Source of the DNA: Nitrospirota bacterium
GTDB lineage: Bacteria > Nitrospirota > JACRHJ01
Reading direction: 5' to 3'
Length of the DNA: 64,000 nt
Assembly (NCBI GenBank): GCA_021784575.1
Contig: JAJYHX010000005.1
Location: 62,001-126,000, forward strand
How positions within the stretch are numbered: position 1 is the first letter of the stretch; each line of letters opens with the position of its first letter. Shown one piece after another: positions 1 to 9,978 of the stretch. Below the pieces are notes generated by a model, which did not search any database, was not told the origin of the DNA, and saw nothing but the letters and a program-made list of their open reading frames with translations. The translations under genes and the position numbers were made by a program.

Positions 1-1725
<1,725 letters not shown>

Positions 1726-1799
1726 CTTCTTCAAGACAATCCTCCCCATACTGTTAACAGCCGAAGAGTCCAGCCTGCAGATATTCCCCTTATAAAAGC

Positions 1800-1827
1800 A
1801 GTATAGCAGAAAAAGTGTTATTTCAAA
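1800..1827 (-). promoter_or_regulatory. Putative sigma70 promoter for transketolase
   Basis: On the minus strand a TATACT -10 box (1805-1800) follows a TTTGAA/TTGAAA -35-like box with a 15-16 nt spacer, about 75 nt upstream of the likely start. Sequence match only. Confidence 0.5.
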
Positions 1828-1873
1828 GGATATAAACATATCCTGCCGGAGATGCCCCGCCCCGGGTTTTGGG

Positions 1874-1903
1874 TTGCTTTCGCGCCTCACCCTGTGCTAT
1901 ATT
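1874..1903 (+). promoter_or_regulatory. Putative sigma70 promoter for the haem cluster
   Basis: TTGCTT at 1874-1879, an 18-nt spacer, and TATATT at 1898-1903, placed 40 nt upstream of the radical SAM gene start. Sequence match only. Confidence 0.5.
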
Positions 1904-1943
1904 AACCTCACGCATTTCCAGAGTTTTTGCCGGAGAGTTATGT

Positions 1944-3017
1944 ATGAACATGGATTTTGTCCCGAAGTGGATAGCCTGGGAAGTTACCCGCCGATGCAAC
2001 CTTGGCTGTGTCCACTGCCGCTCGGCCTCCACTGCCAACTCCTTCGATACGGCCTTCGATACGGACGAGGCGAAAAGGCTTTTGGGCGACATAGCCGCTT
2101 TCGCCAGCCCCGTAATCGTCCTCTCCGGCGGAGAGCCGCTCCTCAGGGCCGACCTCTTCGAGATTGCCTCGCACGGGACAAAACTCGGCCTTCGGATGTG
2201 CATAGCCACGAACGGCTTCCTCGTCACGGACGACGTCTGCGGGAAGATGAAAGAGGCCGGGATAAAGATGGTCTCTATGAGTCTCGACGGGTCTGACGCC
2301 GGCACTCATGATAATTTTCGCGGCCAGCCCGGGGCGTTCGATGGGGTAGTCCGAGCCGCATCCCTTTTCAACAGGCACGGTATCGAGTTTCTTATAAACT
2401 CCTCTTTCACGAAGCGTAACCAGAAAGAGATCCCGGAGGTCATGAAGCTCGCCAAGAGCCTCGGCGCGAAGGCGTGGTACATGTTCATGATCGTCCCGAC
2501 GGGCCGGGGCGAGGAGATAATGTCCGAGCTTATCAGTAAGGAAGATTACGAGGAGCTTCTCAAGTGGCACTACGAAACGGAAAAGCACGAGTCTGATATT
2601 CTCATGCGCCCGACCTGCGCGCCGCACTACTACCGCATCGTGCCGCAGATGAACAAGCTGGCCGAAGAAGGGAATAAGCTGGAGCGCCGGACGCTCAAGT
2701 TCTCCACCGGCGGCTCGAAAGGCTGCCTGGCGGGCCAGGTGATATGCCTCATCACCGCCGAGGGCGAGGTGTATCCGTGCAGCTACTTCCCGCACTCCGC
2801 CGGGAACGTGCTCAAGCAACAGTTCAAGGATATTTGGGAGCGCGCCCCGCTATTTCAGGAGCTTCGGGACTTCAAGAAATACAAGGGCAAGTGCGGAGTG
2901 TGCGAGTATATCAACGTCTGCGGCGGCTGCCGCGCAAGGGCCGATGCCGTCTACGGCGACTATTTGCAGGAGGAGCCGTTCTGCAATTATATCCCGGCAA
3001 GGATGAGGGGAAAATAA
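1944..3017 (+). CDS. AhbD/NirJ-like radical SAM/SPASM protein
   Basis: Radical SAM enzyme with the cluster motif CNLGCVHC near the N-terminus (CxxxCxxC), followed by the SAM-binding SGGEPLL segment. The C-terminal SPASM region is rich in Cys ([37 protein letters not shown]), with ligands for auxiliary Fe-S clusters. The ATG at 1944 is chosen because CGGAGAG lies 6-7 nt upstream and the protein then begins just before the cluster motif. It resembles the AhbC/AhbD/NirJ/PqqE group. AhbD converts Fe-coproporphyrin to haem in the sirohaem route. Its place directly before hemE and hemH argues for a role in haem synthesis, but which step it performs beside a protoporphyrin-type ferrochelatase cannot be read from sequence. 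Confidence 0.8.
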   Translation: MNMDFVPKWIAWEVTRRCNLGCVHCRSASTANSFDTAFDTDEAKRLLGDIAAFASPVIVLSGGEPLLRADLFEIASHGTKLGLRMCIATNGFLVTDDVCGKMKEAGIKMVSMSLDGSDAGTHDNFRGQPGAFDGVVRAASLFNRHGIEFLINSSFTKRNQKEIPEVMKLAKSLGAKAWYMFMIVPTGRGEEIMSELISKEDYEELLKWHYETEKHESDILMRPTCAPHYYRIVPQMNKLAEEGNKLERRTLKFSTGGSKGCLAGQVICLITAEGEVYPCSYFPHSAGNVLKQQFKDIWERAPLFQELRDFKKYKGKCGVCEYINVCGGCRARADAVYGDYLQEEPFCNYIPARMRGK

Positions 3018-3020
3018 ATA

Positions 3021-4070
3021 ATGCCCGATTACCGCTTCATAAACGCCTGCTTCAGTAAACCCGTTGACAGAACGCCGATCTGGCTCATGCGCCAGGCGGG
3101 GCGCTACATGGAGGAATACCGCGCCGTCCGCGCGAAGGTGGACTTCCTCACGCTCTGCAAGTCTCCGGAGCTCTGCACGGAGGTGACGCTCCAGCCGATA
3201 GACAAGTTCGGCCTCGACGCCGCGATACTGTTCTCCGACATCCTCATCCCCGTCGAGCCGATGGGCGCCAAGCTCGACTTCAACCCGGCGCCGGTATTCG
3301 AGAAGCCAATCCGCACGCAGGCCGACGTGGAGCGCTTAAGGGTAATCGACCCTGAGGCCGACGTGCCGTTCGTGCCCGAGACCGTGAAGATGCTCCGGCG
3401 CGAATTGGAATCGAGAAACGTGCCCCTGATTGGCTTCGCGGGCGCGCCGTTTACGCTTGCGAGTTATATGGTCGAAGGCGGCGGGAGCAGGAGCTTCCGG
3501 AACCTCAAGACCATGATGTGGGGCGCGCCGAAGGTCTTCCGCTCCCTGATGGAGAAGCTCACGGAGACGGTAATAAGGTATCTTAACGCGCAGGTGGATG
3601 CGGGCGCGCAGGCGATACAGCTCTTCGACACATGGGGCGGCGTGCTCTCTCCGGCGGACTACCTGAACTTCGTCATGCCCTATACCAGGCTCGTCATCCA
3701 GGGCATCAAAAAATCCCCGGAGGGCGAAAAGCTCCCGGTGATAAGCTTCGTGGGGAACAGCCAGGGGTTCCTGCCGCTCGTCGCGCAGGCGGGCGGGGAC
3801 GTCATAGGCATCGACTGGCGCATCGACATAGCCGAGGCCAGAAGCCAGGTCGGAAGCAAGGCCGTCCAGGGCAACATGGACCCGGTATTCCTTCTCGCGC
3901 CCATCCCGGAGATCGAGAAGCGCGTTAAGGAGATTCTTGCCGCCGCGGGCGACACGGGGCACATATTCAACCTGGGCCACGGCATCATCCCGGAAACGCC
4001 GCCGGAGCACGTGAAGGCGCTCGTCGATTTCGTCCACGAGCACGGCGAGAGCCACAGGGGGAAGCAGTAA
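3021..4070 (+). CDS. hemE: Uroporphyrinogen decarboxylase
   Basis: Removes four acetate carboxyls from uroporphyrinogen III to give coproporphyrinogen III in cytosolic haem synthesis. The family signatures are present: PIWLMRQAGRYMEEYR near residues 19-34 and GFAGAPFTLASYMVEGG in the middle. The invariant Asp appears in LFSDILIP, and the C-terminal segment reads NLGHGIIPETPPEHV. At 349 residues it has the normal length. It starts 3 nt after the upstream radical SAM stop, so the two are co-transcribed, and hemH follows after a repeat-containing gap. Confidence 0.97.
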   Translation: MPDYRFINACFSKPVDRTPIWLMRQAGRYMEEYRAVRAKVDFLTLCKSPELCTEVTLQPIDKFGLDAAILFSDILIPVEPMGAKLDFNPAPVFEKPIRTQADVERLRVIDPEADVPFVPETVKMLRRELESRNVPLIGFAGAPFTLASYMVEGGGSRSFRNLKTMMWGAPKVFRSLMEKLTETVIRYLNAQVDAGAQAIQLFDTWGGVLSPADYLNFVMPYTRLVIQGIKKSPEGEKLPVISFVGNSQGFLPLVAQAGGDVIGIDWRIDIAEARSQVGSKAVQGNMDPVFLLAPIPEIEKRVKEILAAAGDTGHIFNLGHGIIPETPPEHVKALVDFVHEHGESHRGKQ

Positions 4071-4084
4071 GATTGTCCGCGTTA

Positions 4085-4170
4085 CCCCTCATTAAGATAA
4101 GAGGGTGTTGGGGGGAGTTATGAAATCAAAGTAACGCCCCCTCGGCACCCCTCTTAATCTGAGAGGGGGA
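4085..4170. repeat. Modular palindromic intergenic repeat (copy 1)
   Basis: Between hemE and hemH. Three modules follow one another: a CCCCTC/GAGGG hairpin around TTAAGATAA, an imperfect palindrome running from GGGGGAGTTATG to GTAACGCCCCC, and a second CCCCTCTTAAT/GAGAGGGGG hairpin. The same modules recur at 22522-22610, 5340-5385 and 41436-41495. The element lies just before the hemH ribosome binding site. Confidence 0.75.
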
Positions 4171-4182
4171 TGGAGGAGATAA

Positions 4183-5190
4183 ATGAACGAAGCCGTCCTC
4201 CTCATGACAATGGGAGACCCCTCGGACGTGCGGGGAGTGTTCCCGTATCTGATGAAGCTCTTCACGGACCCGCATATCCTCCCCGCGCCGGGGCCAATGC
4301 GTCCCCTGCTCGCCCTGTATATCTCCACCATGCGGAAGGAGCCCGTGAAGGAGAAATACCAGGCAATCGGCGGCGGCTCGCCGATGGACGCGATTACGGA
4401 ACGGCAGGCCGGCGCGCTACGCGAGGCGCTGAGAGACAAGGGAATCTCCGTATACCACGCCAACAGGTATACGATGCCCTCCATACGTGATGCTTACCGG
4501 CAAATTAAAGAAGACGGCATTAAGAAGCTCCTTGCCCTTCCGCTGTATCCGCACTTCTCGCCCGCGATAACCGGCTCCGGTTTCAGCGTCCTGAAGGCCC
4601 TCGCGGAGAAAGACCCGAACCCGCCGGAGATTGTCTATTACGAAGGGTTCGGCGCCGACCCCCGGTTCGCGGCGCTTCTGGCGGGAAGGATGCGCGACGC
4701 GCTGAAGAGGCTTACGGAGACCTTAAAGGCGTCCGAGGCCGGTCTGCCCGGTTCGGGTGGCCCTGAGACCGGTCTGCCGGCGCCGCCGGTTTCCGTGATA
4801 TTCTCCGCGCACAGCCTCCCGGAGGAGCTGATAAGCAAGGGAGACCCGTACTTAGACCACGTCCTCTGCGCCGCCTCGATGCTCCAGGAAGAGCTTGGGG
4901 ATATACGTACGCGCATCGGCTTCCAGAGCAAGGGGCGGGCGGGCATGGAATGGCTAAAGCCGGAGACTGACGAAGAGATAAAGGCCGCAGCCGTTTGCGG
5001 CGATCGCGGAGTCCTGGTCGTGCCGATAAGCTTCGTCGCCGAGAACATAGAGACTCTCTACGACTGCGACATCCTCCAAAAATCCCTCGCCGCCTCGCTC
5101 GGCATGAAATACGAAAGGACGAAGAGCCTGGACGACGCCCCCGCCTTCATAAACTTCCTCGCCGCCCTCGCCCTGGAGAGGCTTTCATAA
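4183..5190 (+). CDS. hemH: Ferrochelatase
   Basis: Inserts Fe2+ into a porphyrin to make haem. The signature SAHSLPEELISKGDPY and the conserved C-terminal stretch beginning SFVAENIETLYDCD are visible, and the N-terminus (LLMTMGDPSDVRGVFPYL) matches the family. The ATG follows a good GGAGGA. At 335 residues it is slightly long. The extra length is a low-complexity segment around residues 185-203 containing AGLPGSGG and PETGLPAPP, encoded by two copies of the CCGGTCTGCC-type mini-repeat. That segment falls between the two halves of the fold and probably forms a surface loop. Last gene of the haem cluster. Confidence 0.95.
   Translation: MNEAVLLMTMGDPSDVRGVFPYLMKLFTDPHILPAPGPMRPLLALYISTMRKEPVKEKYQAIGGGSPMDAITERQAGALREALRDKGISVYHANRYTMPSIRDAYRQIKEDGIKKLLALPLYPHFSPAITGSGFSVLKALAEKDPNPPEIVYYEGFGADPRFAALLAGRMRDALKRLTETLKASEAGLPGSGGPETGLPAPPVSVIFSAHSLPEELISKGDPYLDHVLCAASMLQEELGDIRTRIGFQSKGRAGMEWLKPETDEEIKAAAVCGDRGVLVVPISFVAENIETLYDCDILQKSLAASLGMKYERTKSLDDAPAFINFLAALALERLS
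4735..4784 (+). repeat. In-gene CCGG-N4-CCGG mini-repeat in hemH
   Basis: Two near-copies, GGCCGGTCTGCCCGG and the exact 12-mer CCGGTCTGCCGG (4769-4780), encode AGLPG and TGLPA. The peptide PETGLP recurs in the beta-propeller gene at about 20.77 kb. Member of the in-gene repeat family described in the findings. Confidence 0.65.
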
Positions 5191-5493
5191 CGCCAGTCCG
5201 CTCGTCGAGCGGATGTCCGGCCTTCACCCCCCCGCTCATCGTAGGGGCGCGAGTTCACTTGCGCTTGGAAGTCAGCCCTCTCCCTTTCATGGGAGAGGGT
5301 GGCCGAAGGCCGGGAGAGGATTCGCCGCTGTCCACAGTTGTCATAACGCCCCCTCGTTCCCCCTCTTATCTTAAGAGGGGGATGAAGGTATGCTGTCCTT
5401 CTGAGCAGCGTGAAAAATCCACCTTTGACTTTAAAGCTTTCGGCAATGGTGATGCTATTTACTGATACTTCGGCCCGAGCGCCAGTGAGCAAT

Positions 5494-5660
5494 CCTCATC
5501 GGTAGGCGAAGTTCATTGTCAGCGGCTATTCCGGATTAATAGTGCAACCAGTTGATTATTAAAATAAAAATAAGACTAAACCGCCTTTTCCCGGCGGTAT
5601 AGAAAGCGGCTCGAAAACGGCCCGTTTTCGGGCAATTTCGGGCCAAAAGGGGGTGCGGGG
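5494..5660 (+). repeat. Large dispersed repeat, copy A
   Basis: This block matches the reverse complement of 63634-63803. The best-conserved parts are CCTCATCGGTAGGCGAAG followed by TTCATTGTCAG, and CCGTTTTCGGGCAATTTCGG with its flanks. The middle AT-rich part is more diverged. The two copies lie in opposite orientation about 58 kb apart. Confidence 0.8.
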
Positions 5661-5730
5661 ACGGCGTGATTTTGGGGCAAAAAGTGTGCGCCGGGACGGA
5701 GCGATTTCAGGCCAAAAACCGGGCGCGGGG
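5627..5730. repeat. Three imperfect tandem ~35-bp repeats
   Basis: Units 5627-5660, 5661-5695 and 5696-5730 share the pattern GATTTC/TTTCGGGC, CCAAAAA, then GGGCGCGGGG. The units differ at many positions and have no spacers, so this is not a CRISPR array. The first unit lies within the large dispersed repeat. Confidence 0.6.
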
Positions 5731-5875
5731 AAGAGGGCGCGTTTTTGCTGGGAAACGGGAATTACCCTTGTTTCTCAAAAAGCCGCGCCTCACATAAACC
5801 CTCGCTCGTTAAGGGGGCGTTTTGTAACCAGTTGAAAAGCAAGGATAATTTGTCGAGCCGAAGGCCAAAAAACGG

Positions 5876-6655
5876 CTACTTCGCCGGGATTTCTCCGGCC
5901 AGGTCCTTCTTCGCCTTCTCGGCGTAGCGGTTGTTCGGGTGCCCCTGGTAGAGCATCGCAAGGGTGTCCTTGGCGTCGCTGTATTTCTTCAGCCGGATAT
6001 ACGAATCCGCAAGAAAATAAAGGACTTTCGGTTCGTCCTGGCTGCCAGGATACCTGGAAATTATCCCCTTGAAGCGCCGGGCCGCCGCCTTGTAGTCGTC
6101 TTTTTCGTAATAAAACCAGCCGACTACGAACTCATGCCTTGCCATGAAGACCCTGGAAAGCCGGAGCTTCTCCTTGGCCTCGTCCTCGTAGGGATTGCCC
6201 GGGAACTCCTTGAGAAGCTTGGAGAAATCCTTTATGGAGTTCTGCGCGAAGGACGGGTCCCTGTCGGGGAGGTCTATCTGCCTGAAGTTGCACATCCCGA
6301 CCTGGTAGAGCACGTATGGCGCGGCCTTGTTCTTCGGATGAAGCGTCAGGAACCGCTTGTATTCCACCTCCGCCTCGTCGTATCTGCCCTGTTCGTAATA
6401 GGAATCTCCCAGGCGCACCTCGACCAGCGCGTCGTAGTATCTCTCCGGGTCGTGCGCTCGTATCTCATTGTATTTCTTACGAGCCTGCTTGTAATCGCCC
6501 TTCGATAAGAGCGCCTCGCCCTGTTTGAATATCTCGTCCGGATTGCTCTGGGGCGCCTTTGCGCTCGGCTGTCCGCCCCACCTGAATACGGTGCAGGCGG
6601 GCAGGAGGGCCAGAAGAGCCGCAAGCGCAAAAACCGCGTAACGCCTGGTTTTCAT
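5876..6655 (-). CDS. bamD: BamD-like outer-membrane assembly lipoprotein
   Basis: Lipoprotein with a signal peptide ending in LLPAC (lipobox; Cys about residue 21), followed by tandem TPR-like repeats. These include QGEALLSKGDYKQARKKYNE, RYDEAEVEYKRFLTLHP, DYKAAARRFKGIISRYP and KYSDAKDTLAMLYQGHP. The repeat layout and length of 259 residues match BamD/YfiO of the BAM complex that inserts beta-barrel proteins into the outer membrane. Last gene of the long minus-strand block, directly after the cyclophilin gene (stop and start adjacent). Confidence 0.85.
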   Translation of the reverse strand: MKTRRYAVFALAALLALLPACTVFRWGGQPSAKAPQSNPDEIFKQGEALLSKGDYKQARKKYNEIRAHDPERYYDALVEVRLGDSYYEQGRYDEAEVEYKRFLTLHPKNKAAPYVLYQVGMCNFRQIDLPDRDPSFAQNSIKDFSKLLKEFPGNPYEDEAKEKLRLSRVFMARHEFVVGWFYYEKDDYKAAARRFKGIISRYPGSQDEPKVLYFLADSYIRLKKYSDAKDTLAMLYQGHPNNRYAEKAKKDLAGEIPAK

Positions 6656-7246
6656 TTATTTTTCCTTTATCGTTACCGACAGCATCTTGTCGCCTATCCG
6701 GATATTTTTTACCACGTCCATGCCGCTTGTGACCTGGCCGAAGACGGTATACTGGCCGTCAAGGAAGTGCTGCGGCCCCATGCAGATGTAGAACTGGCTC
6801 CCGCTCGAACGCCTCTGCGGGTTTACCTGGTCTCCAAGCCTCGCCGCCGCGACCGCTCCGTCCACGTGCGGGGCCTTTATCTCCGCGGGCAGGGTATAGT
6901 CTTTTCCGCCCGGCCCCTGCTTTATGTAATCCGGTATCTTGCCGCCGTAGGCCTTTTCCATCGCGGCCTTGTCCGGGCCGCCTGTGCCGTTGCCCAAGGG
7001 GTCTCCGCCCTGGATGACAAAGCCCGGCACGACCCTGTGGAACGTAAGTCCGTTATAAAAGCCGGACTCGGCAAGCTTTATGAAGTTCTCCACGTGTTTC
7101 GGGGCGTCTTCCTTCAGAAGCCTTATGGTAATGTCGCCCTTCACGGTCTTTATAACCGCAACGGGGTCCTTCGCCTGCGCCGAACCGCCTGTAACCGCAA
7201 CCATAGCCAATGCCAGCACCGCCTTTCCGATTATGCTTATGCCCAT
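6656..7246 (-). CDS. Periplasmic cyclophilin-type peptidyl-prolyl isomerase
   Basis: Catalyses cis-trans isomerisation of Xaa-Pro bonds. A signal peptide (to SAQA, about residue 25) precedes a cyclophilin domain with FHRVVPGFVIQGGDP, the SGSQFYICM core and LDGQYTVFGQVTSGMDVV. The catalytic Arg of FHRV and the Gln of SGSQFYI are present. Being exported and encoded next to bamD, it may help fold outer-membrane or periplasmic proteins; this is inference. Confidence 0.93.
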   Translation of the reverse strand: MGISIIGKAVLALAMVAVTGGSAQAKDPVAVIKTVKGDITIRLLKEDAPKHVENFIKLAESGFYNGLTFHRVVPGFVIQGGDPLGNGTGGPDKAAMEKAYGGKIPDYIKQGPGGKDYTLPAEIKAPHVDGAVAAARLGDQVNPQRRSSGSQFYICMGPQHFLDGQYTVFGQVTSGMDVVKNIRIGDKMLSVTIKEK

Positions 7247-7282
7247 AATTACCTCCCGGGTTCGCTATTCTACCCTGTTAAA

Positions 7283-7888
7283 TCACAATTTGCGACTTAA
7301 AGTTGAAGTATTGGTTGACTTCTTGATTACTTCCCAGAGCCTGTCCTTACCCTCGCCCGTTACGGAGGAGAACTGTATTATATCCTCCACGGGGATGTCA
7401 AGACAATCGGAAATCGCATCGAGATGCCCCCGTCTCGCCCCCCTTGCAATCTTGTCCGCCTTTGTGGCCACGTATGCCGCCGGAAGCGAGCGGCCAATGA
7501 GCCACCGGTTCATTATAATGTCGTTCCTGCCGGGCCTGTGCCGGATGTCCAGAAGGAATACTATCAGAGTCAGCCTGGGGGATTCCAGCAGATATTTCTC
7601 TATCATCTCCCCCCAGGATTCCTGCACCTTCCCCGGCGTCCGGGCAAAACCGAAACCCGGCAGGTCTACAAAATAGAACGAGCCGTTTACGAGGAAGAAG
7701 TTTATCTCCCGCGTCTTGCCCGGCGTGGCAGATGTCCGGACAAGGCCCCTTCTGTTTACGAGGCTGTTGATGAGCGAGGACTTCCCGACGTTCGAGCGCC
7801 CGGCGAACGCCACCTGAGGGAAGCTGTCGCCGGGCCATCCGCGCTCGTCAACCGCCGCCCTTGCAAACTCCGCGGAAAGAACCTTCAT
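7283..7888 (-). CDS. engB: Ribosome biogenesis GTPase EngB/YihA/YsxC
   Basis: Small GTPase needed for large-subunit assembly in most bacteria. All G motifs are visible: AGRSNVGKSSLINSL (G1), the G2 Thr in SATPGKT, DLPGFGFA (G3), TKAD (G4) and SSVTGEG (G5). At 201 residues it has the normal family length. It lies between fmdB and the cyclophilin gene in the same orientation. A strong hairpin (7946-7979) sits upstream, between it and fmdB. Confidence 0.96.
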   Translation of the reverse strand: MKVLSAEFARAAVDERGWPGDSFPQVAFAGRSNVGKSSLINSLVNRRGLVRTSATPGKTREINFFLVNGSFYFVDLPGFGFARTPGKVQESWGEMIEKYLLESPRLTLIVFLLDIRHRPGRNDIIMNRWLIGRSLPAAYVATKADKIARGARRGHLDAISDCLDIPVEDIIQFSSVTGEGKDRLWEVIKKSTNTSTLSRKL

Positions 7889-7996
7889 AAATTTAGCCGG
7901 CTTTCCTGAAAAAAAGGCTCGCCCAATAATCCGGGACTGTCAGGGTCAGGATATTCGGGGCGCACCCGAATATCCCGACCACAAAAAATAACGGTC

Positions 7997-8236
7997 TTAC
8001 ATCCCGCACATGCCGGAGCCGCACGTCCCCGACGGGCATCCGCCGCCCATCTTGGGCATGTCGAAGGACGACGGCATGGCCTTGCTTGAATCCGGCGAAT
8101 ATGTCGCCGAGAGGAGCTTCGTCACCTCCGTCCCCCTGCACTCCGGGCAGGAGACGCCCTCCGCCCCCGCGCCCATGCTCCGCATCATCGAAAATACTTT
8201 CCCGCACTTGTCGCACCTGTACTCATACACCGGCAT
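7997..8236 (-). CDS. FmdB-family zinc-ribbon protein
   Basis: About 79-residue protein starting MPVYEYRCDKCGKVF, with CxxC pairs CDKCG and CPECRG forming a putative regulatory-protein (FmdB/CxxC_CXXC_SSSS) zinc ribbon. The Gly/Ser/Cys-rich tail ends CPSGTCGSGMCGM. The ATG at 8236 is chosen because CGGAGG lies 7 nt upstream; the ATG at 8242 would be only 1 nt from it. Function of the family is unclear. Located between rdgB and engB. Confidence 0.85.
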   Translation of the reverse strand: MPVYEYRCDKCGKVFSMMRSMGAGAEGVSCPECRGTEVTKLLSATYSPDSSKAMPSSFDMPKMGGGCPSGTCGSGMCGM

Positions 8237-8281
8237 TTCCATACCTCCGTCCCGCGTATCGCAGCAGCCCCGGTTAGCGCA

Positions 8282-8893
8282 TCATGGATGGGCCAGCTGC
8301 ATTCTGTTGATAATATCCTTTATCTTTGTCAGCGCACGGGCCCTGTGGCTGACTTTGTTCTTCTCTTCGGGCCCCATCTCGGCAAACGTCATACCCTTCG
8401 GCGAATAATAAAAAAGCGGGTCGTATCCGAATCCCCTCGGGCCGCGCATCTCCCGTGTAATGCGCCCGCGCACGACTCCCTTCACCGTCTTCTCTTTTAT
8501 TCCCGCCCCCGGCGGCCCCGCGAGCGCCATCACGCAAACGAATTCGGCGCCTCGTTCACTATCCGGCGCGTCCTTCATCATGCGCAGGAGCTTTCTGTTG
8601 TTCTTCAGGTCGTCCGCGCCCGGCCCGGAGAACCTCGCCGAATATACTCCCGGCGCGCCGTCGAGGGCGTCCACGGACAGGCCGGAGTCGTCCGCCAGCG
8701 CCGTCTTCCCGGTATACCCGGCCACCGCGCGCGCCTTCTTGAGCGCGTTCTCCCTGAAGGTCTTCCCGTCCTCGATAACGTCCGGACAGCCGGGGAAATC
8801 ATCGAGCGAGAGAACCCGTATGCGCGTCCCCTTCAGAAGCGCCCGGATCTCGCGGAGCTTGCCCTTATTCCTCGTTGCGATTACAAGTTCCAT
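8282..8893 (-). CDS. rdgB: dITP/XTP pyrophosphatase (RdgB/HAM1)
   Basis: House-cleaning enzyme hydrolysing ITP, dITP and XTP to monophosphates so they do not enter nucleic acid. The N-terminal LVIATRNKGKLREI, the central TALADDSGLSVDALDGAPG and the GFGYDPLFYY motif are all present. At 203 residues it has the normal length. The ATG directly follows the rph stop codon, the common rph-rdgB arrangement. Confidence 0.96.
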   Translation of the reverse strand: MELVIATRNKGKLREIRALLKGTRIRVLSLDDFPGCPDVIEDGKTFRENALKKARAVAGYTGKTALADDSGLSVDALDGAPGVYSARFSGPGADDLKNNRKLLRMMKDAPDSERGAEFVCVMALAGPPGAGIKEKTVKGVVRGRITREMRGPRGFGYDPLFYYSPKGMTFAEMGPEEKNKVSHRARALTKIKDIINRMQLAHP

Positions 8894-9640
8894 CTATACC
8901 CGAACCACCCACGGCGAAACCACGTCCCCAAGCGCATCCTTCTGCATGGCGACAAGCTCGTCGATGCCCTTGTTCGCAAGCTCTATAAGTCCGTCCATCT
9001 GCGCGCGAGAGAACGGCTCGCCCTCGGCGGTGCCCTGGAGTTCGACGAACCCGCCTTTGCCCGTGCGCACAACGTTCATGTCCACTTCCGCCCTGCTGTC
9101 CTCGGCGTAGCAAAGGTCGAGCACGGGCGCTCCCGCGGCCACCCCGACGCTCACCGCAGCGAGGTAGTCCTTCACGGGGTTCACGAGCAGGACCATCTTC
9201 CCGCGCGCGTCGGCGATGGCGTCGCACAGCGCGATGAACGCGCCGGTGATGGAAGCCGTGCGCGTGCCGCCGTCCGCCTGGATGACGTCGCAGTCCATCG
9301 TGAAGGTGCGCTCCCCGATAACGGACAAGTCCACAACCGCCCGAAGCGAGCGCCCGATAAGCCTCTGTATCTCGTGCGTCCTGCCGCCAACCTTTCCGGC
9401 TGAGGACTCGCGCCGTATCCTCTGCGGCGAAGAGCGCGGGAGCATCCCGTATTCCGCCGTGAGCCAGCCCGTGCCCTTGTTCCGGAGGAACGGCGGCACC
9501 TGGTCTTCCAGCGTGGCCGCGCAGATGACTTTTGTGTCCCCGACCTCTATCAGCACGGAACCGGGCGCGCCCTTCAGGTAGTTCCGGGTAATCCTAACCT
9601 TTCGCATCTCGTCGAATTTACGTCCGTCGTATCTGTTCAT
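8894..9640 (-). CDS. rph: Ribonuclease PH
   Basis: Phosphorolytic 3'-5' exoribonuclease trimming tRNA 3' ends. The N-terminal R...[23 protein letters not shown], the [15 protein letters not shown] segment and the phosphate-site [17 protein letters not shown] are present, as is [19 protein letters not shown]. At 248 residues it has the normal length. Its ATG overlaps the stop of the preceding nucleotidyltransferase (ATGA), so translation is coupled to an apparently acquired HEPN/MNT pair. Confidence 0.97.
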   Translation of the reverse strand: MNRYDGRKFDEMRKVRITRNYLKGAPGSVLIEVGDTKVICAATLEDQVPPFLRNKGTGWLTAEYGMLPRSSPQRIRRESSAGKVGGRTHEIQRLIGRSLRAVVDLSVIGERTFTMDCDVIQADGGTRTASITGAFIALCDAIADARGKMVLLVNPVKDYLAAVSVGVAAGAPVLDLCYAEDSRAEVDMNVVRTGKGGFVELQGTAEGEPFSRAQMDGLIELANKGIDELVAMQKDALGDVVSPWVVRV

Positions 9641-9978
9641 GCGGCTTTTTTGTAAACCACCTTTCCGGTTTTTCTTATACTCTCTATAAAAGAATTTTCC
9701 GGGGCTTGTTTTATCTGCTTCGGCGACAAACCGATCGCCTCGATAAGTTCGGCCGCAAGCGGATGTTTTGCTCTGGAAAGTATGCCGGAAAATTCAAGGC
9801 CGTCCTCTTGTCCAAATAGCTCTGATATTACCACAAAGTCTATATCGGAATATTCCCGCGCCTCGCCGCGCGCGTAAGAGCCAAACAGGATTATAAGCTC
9901 AACAGGAACGCCAAGTTTTTCAAGTTCCTCTGCGTACTTGCGGGCAATGTCTTTTATGCGAGCCTTTTTCTCACCCAT
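9637..9978 (-). CDS. MNT-type minimal nucleotidyltransferase
   Basis: A 113-residue protein with the Pol-beta superfamily motif [15 protein letters not shown] (GS-x10-DxD), which binds metal and NTP. In HEPN/MNT pairs the MNT partner acts as antitoxin; MntA of that family adenylylates HepT. The HEPN gene lies just upstream with an overlap of about 25 bp, and the stop overlaps the rph ATG. Codon use is more AT-rich than in the neighbours, suggesting acquisition. A toxin-antitoxin role is inferred from family and pairing only. Confidence 0.82.
   Translation of the reverse strand: MGEKKARIKDIARKYAEELEKLGVPVELIILFGSYARGEAREYSDIDFVVISELFGQEDGLEFSGILSRAKHPLAAELIEAIGLSPKQIKQAPENSFIESIRKTGKVVYKKAA

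Larger units (their letters stand above)
5191..5875. other. Gene-free repeat-rich gap between hemH and bamD
   Basis: Convergent intergenic region of 685 nt. It holds, in order: a GTAGGGGCGCGAG-type repeat, a perfect CCCTCTCCC/GGGAGAGGG hairpin (5276-5299), a modular TAACGCCCCC repeat (5340-5385), the large inverted-repeat copy A (5494-5660), and three tandem copies of a roughly 35-bp unit (5627-5730). Short reading frames here have no family features and coincide with repeats. I see no RNA gene. Confidence 0.7.

Noticed and set aside
5627-5730. CRISPR-like array
   Set aside because: Only three imperfect units, directly adjacent without spacers, and no cas genes nearby.
5653-5927. Two short plus-strand frames in the hemH-bamD gap
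   Set aside because: They coincide with the tandem and dispersed repeats and have no start signals or family features.
7946-7979. Strong hairpin between fmdB and engB as a terminator
   Set aside because: A good stem (GGTC-GGATATTCGG with complement) exists, but no T-tract follows in the direction of transcription, so it is kept only as an unexplained hairpin.
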